A stretch of 64,000 nt of DNA, taken from Symbiodinium natans. Its lineage: Eukaryota > Sar > Dinophyceae > Suessiales > Symbiodiniaceae. The stretch lies in contig CAJNDS010000879.1 of the NCBI GenBank assembly GCA_905221605.1, forward strand, positions 822,501 to 886,500. Reading direction: 5' to 3'. Below the pieces are notes generated by a model, which had not been told where the DNA came from, searched no databases, and was given only the letters and a program-made list of their open reading frames with translations. This document shows, one piece after another, positions 46,682 to 57,248 of the stretch (position 1 is its first letter; each line of letters opens with the position of its first letter). The translations under genes and the position numbers were made by a program.

Positions 46682-48240
46682 ATTCTGGAACTTGAAGAGT
46701 TGCTGCTGCTGGCAAGACCCGAGAGCATTTTCTGATAGAAGGCTGGAGACCCATCTAGACGCTTTTTTCAGTGGGATGTGCACGGCAATACGCCTTACAG
46801 GTCAGCCAGGGAGGATGCACGACCCAGGGCTCTATGAATGCACTGCTAATGGTCCTATCAAACTGTCGTTTTGGCGAACCTGGGCCTAGTTTGCTTTAAC
46901 CCGTGGGGAATTCTGATCGGGAAGAGGTCTTCATTTCCACTTCTCACTATAGCAGGTGTGAATTTACATGGCATGTGTGCGTCCGCGAAAGATCTGCGAC
47001 AAAGCACACGAGAGACGAAGCTTTGGAGGATGTTGCGAGGGTTGCGCTTGCTTGGCTTTGGACCACTTTTGCTCCCAGGCCTTCGGTGGTCTGCGCAAAG
47101 GGGAGAAATTCACGATGGACAAAGCCGCCATCGTGCGAAGTCAGGCACCGAAGAGTGTGATCAAAACATCAGAAGTCCCGTATTACCACCACATCGATTC
47201 CAAAAGCCAGAAATGAAGAGGAAGTATCAGAGCATCAGTCCAGAACTACGGTTTAAAGATGTTGTCAGGCTCGTGATTCTAGTCCGTTTGCTGCTGCACA
47301 GACGCTTCAGCCACTTCGACATATGATTCAGTTCTTCACTTGCTGGTGATGGGCAGGCTCGTGCGCAGAGAGACGGTGAAGAGGCAAAGCGAACCCAGCA
47401 CCGACCAATCTGACAGCTGCACAGTCAAAGCACCATATGCCGCTTCAAGTTGCAACGAGCGATCGGAAAAGCCAACGCACCAAGCGAGCACAATTTGACT
47501 GCAGGAGACCTACCGGTGGTCGGGACCGAGCTGGCTTAAGGCACTTGCCCAGTGTGTTCCTTTTGATACTGCAAGCTCTGGATGCTGTTACGCAACACGA
47601 TGGCCTTGGCACTATTTCCCGACGTCTTGTGAATTGAACGAGAAAGAAACTGCCTTGTCGCTTCTTAGCTTTTGGCATATGCACACACCTTCAAATTGCA
47701 TGGAAGCCAGAGTTCTGCATTGCCAGCTCCACATGTTTCAGCTTTTGACAAACGGACTTTGACACAGACTTTTGCACGCCATGGGTTTTCTACGAGATGT
47801 GCGGGAGAAGCTGTTCACTCAGACTGGACTGGCCACGGCCTTCTTGATGCTCTGATGCAATTGCCTACACCCTGCAACAGCCTGCACCAGCGAATTCATG
47901 CCCAGGGCCCTGTCAGCTGCGTGTGTGTGCATTCCCCCTAGAGAGTACTGGGATGCGGTGGGTATCTGTGGGTGTGTTCTGCCGCTGCCTGACGTGCATC
48001 ATGAAGCTGGCTTGCCGAATCGAGGATTGGCACCGTCGGGTACCTGGGCACTGTCCAGGGCCAGAGTGCATGGACTATGTCAGGTGACTAGGCTTCAGCA
48101 CGGTCCTTGAAGCGAAGCAGTACTGTGAGGTACTTGGCCTGGGATTTTTTCAGAGAAGTCCTTGCTGCAAGGGCAGCGGCAGCGCGCCGGGCACTGATGG
48201 CTGCCTGCCTGACAGAGAGGCAGAGCTTAGTATGCTTGAA
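46682..48240 (+). CDS. Candidate exons, unknown gene (low confidence)
   Basis: Pieces with coding character on +: 46682-46735 (ILELEELLLLARPESIF), ~47007-47090 (TRDEALEDVARVALAWLWTT), 47789-47857 (MGFLRDVREKLFTQTGLA), ~47960-48060 (MRWVSVGVFCRCLTCIMKLA, CRIEDWHRR), and ~48125-48235 (YLAWDFFREVLAARAAAARR). For several of these a second + frame reads almost as well. No family recognised, and whether they form one gene is unknown. Confidence 0.25.
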
Positions 48241-48821
48241 TCAAAATTTCCAGCAGAAACCCAAATCCAACAGTGGACAGTTTCTCTTTTCACGGGCACA
48301 GACGTCCAAAAGTCACGAAAATTTTGAGCACGGCAAGCGTGGCCACACCCACGCCGGGCGAGAGCGGGATTTCTTCGTCCAAAATGTGAGCTGGCTTCGC
48401 AGGGCGCGCCACGCCCCCCCCTCAACGTTGGCGAGTGCTAGTGCGAGAGTCGAAACGTTGGAACCCCTTGATAGTGCTGTTTGGGGAATAATGAAAGCAA
48501 TTTGCTTTCTTGCCTCCCGTTTGACGATATTTGACGTCATGTCTGAAGTTTGCTGGTTGCTGGCCTCAGCTCTATCTGCTCTCTTCGGCATGCTTTTCTG
48601 GCTCCCTTCGGCTTCCTTTGCTAGCTGCTTTGTTGTTGTATGCTGTTGTGCTTGTCTGTGAAGTTTGACGGATGCTGCACACCCTTTGTTCCCAGGGCCC
48701 CTTCAGCTGACTTCTGTGCATGCAAGAAGTAAGAACACTGTAGTATACTGTGGGGGTGTGCGCTTCCACTTCTGCATTTGATTGTCCTATGTTGTATCGC
48801 TTTCCTCGCAGGCTTTGATGT

Positions 48822-48912
48822 AAAAAAAAGAGAAAGAGAGAGCGAGAGGGAAGAGAGAGAGTGAGGGGCGCTTTGGGCCCAGAAGCAGAAGAAGAGAGAG
48901 AGAGAGAGCGAA
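48822..48912. repeat. GA-rich microsatellite upstream of the MAPR gene
   Basis: aaaagagaaagagagagcgagaggg and gaagaagagagagagagagagcgaag tracts about 50-140 bp upstream of the MAPR start. Purine tract, non-coding. Confidence 0.85.
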
Positions 48913-48960
48913 GACAGTGTCCACACCACCTAGACTGAACAATTCGCACGCGCCACCGTG

Positions 48961-49846
48961 ATGGCGCAGTGCACGTCACGAGCTGAGGAGAAGATGCACG
49001 TAGAGCCGCGTGATTGGCACGAGGAGGAGCTACGGCCCTATGACGGCAGCGACACCGAGAAGCCGACACCCGGCTTGCAACCTTGGAAAGAGTGGCCAAG
49101 AATACCGGCAAGACATCCGGAGTGGTCGTCTCACGTACTCTGTACATTGCTATACTGTAGCCGGAGCTTCGGCTTGTGCGTTTGTGTTCCAGACGGCCAT
49201 CATAGGTTGTTAGTTGGCATCGATGGCATCACGGCTGCATTTCCAGTTCAGTGCGGCATGGCGCGACACTGCCGGCAATGCCGGTGCAATTTTGGTTGGA
49301 CAATACTCAACTCAACACAACTGAGGTGAGGTCTTCAATGTGTGGAGGGGCTGGGACTTCTATGGAAGTGGTGGTCCCTACAACGGCTTCGCTGGGAGAG
49401 ATGCAACGCGACTTCTGGCCAAACAAATTGTCAGCCAAGAGGAGGACGACGGACAGCCACTGAATCGGGAGGCTGGGTTGCCAGTTCTTGTCTATAATTT
49501 TCGCATTCGCGGTACTGTTACTTGTTCGCCAACGACGAGTCCAGCGACTGGGTATAACGCAGAAGCAGTTTGGCCCTTGAGGCGCTTACAGGTGTAGGCA
49601 CCTCACTCTGCCGGGGTCAGCCCGGACCATACAGCCAAGTCAAAACTGGAATCGCGCATGCAGCTGGACAGTAGCTGAGTAGTAGCAACGGCCGATGACA
49701 CAAAGACATGTAAAGAACTGCACAATGCACACGATGCAGTTCGCGTTTTCCATTTTTCCATTCCGCTGTAGGAGCTTGAGAACATGCAGAACTGGAAAGA
49801 ATACTTCCGATTCAAGTATGATGTGGCTGGCAAGTTGGTTTCGTGA
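48961..49846 (+). CDS. MAPR / cytochrome b5-like heme-binding protein (4 exons)
   Basis: Membrane-associated progesterone-receptor-like (MAPR) proteins bind heme through a modified cytochrome b5 fold and assist P450 and sterol metabolism. Exons 48961-49064, 49206-49225, 49326-49468 and 49772-49846 join to 342 nt, 113 residues plus TGA. Motifs: EELRPYDGSDTEKP, LLVGIDGEVFNVWRGWDFYG, GGPYNGFAGRDATRLLAKQ and the C-terminal NMQNWKEYFRFKYDVAGKL. The Tyr residues of YDGSD and FYG/GGPY match conserved MAPR positions. Exon 2 is only 20 nt, and its removal or retention would shift the frame, so the phase match is good evidence. Introns: 49065-49205 GA-AG, 49226-49325 GC-AG, 49469-49771 GA-AG. No membrane anchor precedes the b5 domain in this model, unlike animal PGRMC1; an upstream exon could supply one. 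Confidence 0.9.
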
Positions 49847-50640
49847 CGTTTCCGCTGGTACAGTGGCAAGATAACGCTGAGCTTTCCGCACACTTTGTCG
49901 ACGAGTGCGAGTCGACAGTAGAAGTGGGGCGACTCAATGTCTCACATGTACAGTGCGTCGGAGAAGGCCGTCGAATTGTTCGATCTTGCCCTTCTCAGAT
50001 GGCGCGGATGGTTAAAAAGCAGTCGGGTGGCCTGTCTGCGAAATCCTGCAACAGCCTTAGGAGTTCAAGTTGCTGTCGACTCTGACGACCAAGTGGTTGC
50101 TACTTGAAACAGCGATAGTTCTTGCATCTGCATGCGGACCGAATGTCATGCAACGAAGCAGTCTAGGAGTCTAGCTTCTCAGGGCTTCACTGTGGCGAGA
50201 ATAACATCCCGACCATGCCAGGGACAGATCCACATGGCCGTGCTTTGTCAAAAAGGGCAGAAGTCGGCCGCAGATCCAACTCCAAATCAGGACAGCCACG
50301 GAACGTACTTCTATATCACAGCCGGAAGTCTGGAAGCATGCTGGGTGTTCGACAGCGGGTTAGGTTGGAATCACCACATCACCGGAAGAAAGATGGGACT
50401 GTAGCCCTGTGTACCAGTGGATCACGGGTTACATGACGTATAATCTGCCTATGTTATTGTATTAATCCCTGTGACCTATCAATGGAAAGGAACGGCTGCG
50501 GGTAAACGGAACCGGAGAGGGGGCGAGTGTGAGGGCTTAAGGATCTAGGAACTGGCGACAAAAACGCTCGTTCAGGGTCTCAGGTTCGGACTGTCGCATG
50601 TCGCTTGCCTGAGATTCCTGAGAGCCGTTGCCGTTCTGCC
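49847..50640. other. Intergenic region and possible 5' part of the PP2C gene
   Basis: About 0.8 kb. ORFs (50132-50404 and others) lack motifs. The N-terminal coding exon(s) of the PP2C gene must lie left of 50643, but I could not identify them. Confidence 0.45.
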
Positions 50641-50642
50641 AG

Positions 50643-53600
50643 GACAACTATTTTGCCCTTCATGCTTGGCCCCAAGCAGCCTTGACTTCAGCAGAAGAAC
50701 AAGTGAGAGTCTGGCTTCTGAGTTTCTCAGGTTGGGAGCATTGGGCTGTATGGTGTGTGCGATGGACATGGCCCGTTTGGACACCTCGTTTCCTTCCGCC
50801 TGGCCTCGTGCTGAGTTGGCCAGTTTCGTGCAGTCCCCATGGCTCACACTGCTTCAGCTCGAAAACTCGTGTCCGACCACGACCTTGTGAACTCTGCCTC
50901 TGAGATGTGAACATGTGTCATATCCTCAGGTGCAGACTTTACCACATTACTTGACCACCAGCAAGAGCTGGGGCGAGGTGGAGTACCCAACGTGCATGCA
51001 ACATGATGACACTTGCATACTGCGTACATCAGGCACAGACTGACCACTGCAGGACTGGGACACCTGTTTGAAGGAAGCCTTCCTCGCGGCCCAGGCAGAC
51101 CTGTTGACGCTTGCCGCAACAGAAGGCCGGTCCTCCTGAAGCAAGCTCTTGCCTTCGCTTATGGCATCGCATGGCCTAGTAGAAGGGGCAGTGGGCGGCT
51201 GAGTGCACGATCCATGACAATCATGCCATCTACACTACACTTCAGGCATCAATTTGGAAGCTTCTGGTGCAGCTGGGACAGTGCTCGTTTTCGAGGCGCG
51301 CTGCGCAGCCAGCCTTTGCATTGAGTGATAGACTCGTTCATGCAGGGCCCGTGCATCCATGTTGCTCACATCGGCGACGCAGGCCAGCATGAGTGCTCAT
51401 ACTTCAAAGAACTACGGCATTATCCCCAGCAGAAAGCATGCCTGTCCTGTAAATCTGAGCCCATTTTGCCTAGATATGTAGCCTGCCTTAGACTTTTTAA
51501 TGTGGACGCGCGACAACGACGTGGGCATTTGCCCCTCTGGCATTTGTTAGCGGTCTTGTCCGACATCTTCGGGGTGTGCAACGCAGGATGCCTGGTAGCA
51601 TCCTGGAGCCGGCACGATTCACGAGTCTTGCATGGCACGGAGGAGCTTGAGCCAGTCACACCCCACACGTTGCCGTGCACATGTTTTTGGGATTTTCCAG
51701 AACCTGGGGTTTCTAGGGCACCAAAGAGGCCCAGTGAGCATGAAGCGAGGACGGAGCGAGCACAGTGTAAGAGACGGCCAGGACCACAAGCCAAACAATC
51801 CCGAAGAACGCCAGCGGCTCGAGGCGGCAGGAAGTGAGGTTCGGCAGGCCGCAGCCCGCAGCACCCTGACGTGGCTTCTGATTCCCGAGTGTGGAGTTAG
51901 GACATGCGGAAGATACAGGCTGTTCAAGGCATCTTGAGACATTTTCCCTCATGTTGGTCTTGCCCTTTGGTCTGTTTTGCTGCTTTGTGTGAGCCTACGC
52001 TGTCTTTTTCTTTTTAGACGTCACGTCACATGCTTGACACCGCTGCGCATGTTTGCCGTAAAACAACAAAGTGAACAAGCCATATGGTAGTTTGCACAGT
52101 GAAAATGCAGTCTACAACAGCACACAGACGTGTACTTGAAATTAAAATGAAACCACGCGCATGCATGCAGGGTCAGATGCAACCAACATCTACTATAGAA
52201 TCATACAGCTGAACTTGCAGCAACTATGTGTAGATGTTATAGATGCATCGGCATGTGAATCATATGATCCTGGTGCTTCGGCTTAGACTAGGCTTACTGT
52301 CGAGGTGTGGGATGCCGGGCCTAGGCTCACATTAGGCTTGGTTAGCCATACGCTGCCCTGCCATTGACAGATCAATATCCATCACTATAGTTTGTCCATG
52401 AACCTCTAACATCTAGTTTTTGGAGCACTGTGACCTAGAGTGTAAAATTGCCGGGAACCACAGGGAAAGAGCTTTCGGACAGAGCACGAACCGTTCGCAA
52501 GCAATGCGCAGAAAAATGTTGTCCCAGGCGATGTCAAGAAAGAAAGCAGATACTGCACCCTATGTCAGGCAAGGCCTAGCCCCGTCCAAGCCATGAACCT
52601 TGAAACCGGTCGATGTGTCACATGACTAGACCGACCAAGCGAAGCCTTGCCTGCCGTGCTCGAGATTGAGAATCGAAAACCGGTCTCGGTCAGTAGGCGC
52701 TGCGCTGGCCCAAAGCTTTGAGGAAGGAAGTTTGACTGCGCCGACATCTTGATAGTCTAGGTTTCGGGCAGAGTTCCGAGAAGGTCAAGAGGGTCAATAA
52801 GACATCTCGAAATCTGCATTTTCACGATCCGCACAGCGGCCGCAAACCCTACAAAGTCTTCATCCGAGACCCCAAACGTGACACAAGCCTGATTTTCTGT
52901 AACTCCTAAGCACGAGAAGAATCTAGATGCGACAGGAGATCCATGCGGAGCTTTGACTCCTCAACCTGGCGCCTTTTTTTCCTACCCCGACATGTGCCGA
53001 AGCCTAGAGTTCAGAGCCTATGTCTATTGACCGCCCAGTCTTGATAGACGCATACATCACAGCCCTCATGATCTGCCTCTCTCTCTTTTCCGCGCTTGCT
53101 TTTGCAGAACCCTGTTTACGAAGCGCTACACGACCCGCCTCGGCCGGGGCCTGCCGCCACGGCTTCATGGGTTCTTTTCAAGTCGAAGGGAAGAAGTTCG
53201 GCAGACTGGTTCTTGAAGCGAGAGGCAAGGCACGCCACTAGAGGCAGGGGACGCAGAGGGAAGTGCAACGGCAGGGGCAGGGGTAGGGTTGGAGGGTGGG
53301 GAGGCCGGGGAAGGGATGGGAGGAGGTGGGCCAAGGCTTTTGGTGTCCGTCCCGTATCGACGGCCGCAAGATGCCCCAAATGCACGCTTGTGCTGACGCA
53401 CCATATCGCATCATCCACTCCCGGACAAACAATGTCGGATTGGGTGGGGTACCTGCTTTATGCTACCCAGACACTTACGGCGGATCCGCCAGCTTGTTCT
53501 CATACGATTTCAAAAATAAAGCTGTTTAGTGAGCTTTTCTATTGCTTAGGCTAAGGAGTTGTTTTTTCACAAGAGAGCCAAAATAATTGATAGATTATGT

Positions 53601-56600
53601 AGTTGAACTAGTAGACTAAGACCCCATGGGGAGGGGGGAGGTGGGACTGCTGGATGTTAGGGGGCGTGGGTACTTCAACATCCGAGAGGCCACAGGCGTC
53701 AAGGACAGGCTAGGGAGCTCCTGACTTCGGCTGGCCAGGGCGGTTCAATAAGCTGGGAACGTGACGTCGGGCAATTGGACTTAGGTTCGTTTTGGATGCT
53801 TTGTTCTAGTTTAGATGTTTTGTGGTTTTCTCACACCAGGCCCTGAAAGTAAGACCATGCAAAAACGTCGGCCCACGCCGGCCCCTTCTCGTAGAGTTTC
53901 AGGCCGTGCAGGGGCAGTTTGTGGTTTTCAGATTCAAAAAGCGTAGAGAAAGCGTCATAGAAGGAGTGGGAGATGATGGGACTGATTTTTCTGGCTTGCA
54001 GCATACGCTGGGCGTGATCATCGCAGGTGGATGTGGACAGCTTCCGGATTTACATCAAGGGCACGAATTTCCCCGGCCTGACCATGCATGACACTCAGAA
54101 CCGACTTACGCAAGCTCGCTGTCAAACTCGAGACTTCCATTCAAACCCAAACGTGGCCAGACCGTAATCCCCAATTGTCCGGGCTGACATTGTGCTCTTC
54201 ACCTACAGGTCCCGCGCCTTCGGCGATACTGCATGTGCGGGTGTGCTTCGTGCATCTCGGCCTGAACTTGTCATGTTTTGAGCAAGAAAGTTCGTAAACA
54301 TAATCCAGTCAAGCGTCCAGATCACATCCAGAATCGCATGCGGGTTGAGAGCACGGCGATTCCGTCACTGCAGCTCGCATGAAAATGCTACCGATGGGGA
54401 GGTGTTTTCGCACAGGCTGCATGTCTTGCATGCTTGTCTCGTGAAGGAATACGAAGGTTTGCGTATCGATTTTAGCCAGGAAACTTTGCACGTGATGCGA
54501 CTGGTTGTTTAGAACAAGTAGTCTTTGCTCTGGTGCCCACCTGTTGCGTCCTTTCTACCTCTCGACTCCACCATTCTGACAACCACCCTAAACAGTTTTG
54601 TCTACCCAACTCGGAAAAGCAAGGGGCAAAAGCGTTCAGACCACAAGGCATGCATCTGCGACAAACTGTCTGCGGCATGCCCTCCTCTTCAAGGTCACCA
54701 TGTCCCTCCAAAGAAACTGAATCCTTGGGCTACGACTGCAAGAAATTGAAAAAGGCTGGAGGAATTCCAGGCCTTTCCTGAAATCCATTATCCTAAAGTT
54801 CAAAGTCAAACTCGCAGGTCTTTAGGAAGTTGGGAGCTACATCCCCCAAATTCTGAAAGTTATGCCTTTTGAAGCTCTAGATATTTCGAGTGCCTCGGGA
54901 CCCGGACTTAAGATTTTTAGGAGTTTCGGGCCTTTCCCGAATTCGAATCTCAAACAAGAAGTTCGAAAGGTCAAAAGTCTTATGAAGCTTGTAAAGCTTC
55001 TTCCCGAACCTCGGGACGTGGAAGCCCTAAAATTGTTGAGCTTCCGAAGTTTTCGGATGTCAAGAATCCTGGGCATCTTTCTATGCTCACCCCCCTTTCC
55101 TTAAGAAAAAAGTGTGGGACTCAAATGAAGCGACTGGGAAGTAAAGTTGAGGGCTCTCGGGTCTTGAAGCCTTAAGCTGGCAAGCTCGAATCAATGCCTT
55201 CCGCAACGTACGACTGACGCCCGAAACTTGCTTGATCAGGCTGCTCGAAGTCTCAGGAAGCTTGTACGAACATGCCGGATGCCATCATCCCAGAGAGCTA
55301 GAATTCGAGCCTAGAACACCTTAAACTCCACCATCTCCAACTCCCCAGAGAGCCTTGCAAACACAAACCCGAATCGCCCCAACACCTATTCCCGCGGGAC
55401 AGGGGCTTCTTCATGCTGTTTAGTGGTGTTGCTGTCTGAATCAATGCGAGGAGCCTTTTCTTTTTATTCAGTTCTGCCCCTAAAAATAACCTACAAAACT
55501 AGTTCTGGAAGCCTCCACACACGTCCTCTTCCAAACACAGTTGTGTTGGCGGCAGGCAGGCCCTGAGGAAAAGTTGGGTCTTTTACTATGTACCACTTTG
55601 AGGGCCTGAGGGGTTGAACGTGCAATCCCAGAACCTGAAAACAAATCCGAAACGAAGCTGAATAAATTGAAGCAGTCGAATGAGCTGTGGTGGGTTTTTG
55701 GACGGAGCAGAGGACCATGATCTGCATTGATGATCTGCATTGCTATTCAAATTTGTTGTCCAATTTCTCCATCAGGCACAATTTTTCGTGGCATCTTTAA
55801 ATTGAACCTTGGATCGGGATGTGCAGAACAGTGCTTTACTTAATTTGGTTCATCGAATTCGTTTACTTCAGGTTCTATTAATTCAGTTTAGCTACTTAAC
55901 CCTTTAGTAAGCAAATTGAGCCATTGGAATTCCCTCAACTAATTCAACTTCAACAAGCAGAAAACCTCAATTTCATTGATTACCAATTGCAATTGGTTTA
56001 GTTCAAGGTAAACGCATTCAGCTGAAATTACTTTACTTAAGTCATCTCAACAAACAAAACCTCTTACTTAACTTAAGCACGTTATCTGCTAACGAAAACC
56101 TGTTCCTTTTTGAATTCTTGTGCTACTCTAAATCACGCATCAATGAAGCAATTAGATCAGGTTTGCTTATTGGTACACTTTAGTGCGTTGAAAGCACCTT
56201 TCGCTCTAAATAGTTTGCCAATCACCAGTCATTTAGTCTGGTTAAGGGCGACTTAAATAAGTTAGTTTACTTAACCCTTAGATGGAAGATATGTTTAGTT
56301 CTTGATTCTTGAGAAGGCCTATTTACTCATTCCATTTAAGCAAGTAAACAAGTCAAAGCTAGCCCAGGATTGTTTTACGGATCGTGACTTAACTTTTCTC
56401 GCTACGCGACCCGCCTTGGCCTGGTTCCAATGCAGTGCTCGGAGAGGGGCCGACGTTGGGAGGGGGGAGGTGGGGGGTCTGCACCGTCTGCTCCCACACA
56501 CACTTCTCGCCCACAAGAAGTACCCATGCCAGGGCAAGAAAAGGCCAGATAAAGGGCTCAAGCTGGTTGGTGAGGGGATTAGAGTGATTAGAGGTGAGGA

Positions 56601-57213
56601 AACCCGAAACCCTCAACTCTGACCTATGCCCACAACGCAACGCCCCGACGTAGAAGGGGGGCAGGCCTGCGCCGTCCGCCAAATTAACAGCAAACACCCA
56701 TGGCCGCCGCATCGGCGAAGTGGTGGTCCCTGTCAGTCACGTAACTCACGAAGTGTGAGCCGAGCTGCGAGGATAAACTGTGTTATGTCTAGAAGATGGT
56801 TGGAAGAAAAAGCCAAAAGGCAGGTGAGGGGGGTGTGCCTGTTCTGAGAACCTAGACACCTTAGGCCGAGGCCTCGGTGGATTCATGTACTTCAGCCTTG
56901 AGTAAGCTAATGCAACGATTGAAATTACTCATGACATTTTTCAGCTTAATTGGTCTAGCTACTAGTTCATTAACTTCAGTGAACAGACTAATTCGGATTG
57001 GTTGAACACATCTTTAATCCAATTCCGCATTAAATAGATAAAAGGATGCCGCGCTCTCGCCCATGTGCATGGGAGCATCATCCACTCGATGCCGTCTGGT
57101 CCAAGTAAAGTTCTCCTGGCACGTGTTCGTTAATGCGATGCAAAAAACTTACTCTTGCGGCAAAACCTGGGCCGGGGGGGAGCCTATATACATGTATGTA
57201 TATACATATATAC

Positions 57214-57248
<35 letters not shown>

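Noticed and set aside
53107-53240. Additional PP2C exon (NPVYEALHDPPRPG...)
   Set aside because: It follows a plausible acceptor, but PP2C motif order goes directly from AGSEVRQ to VDVDSFRIYIKG; inserting it would break the domain.
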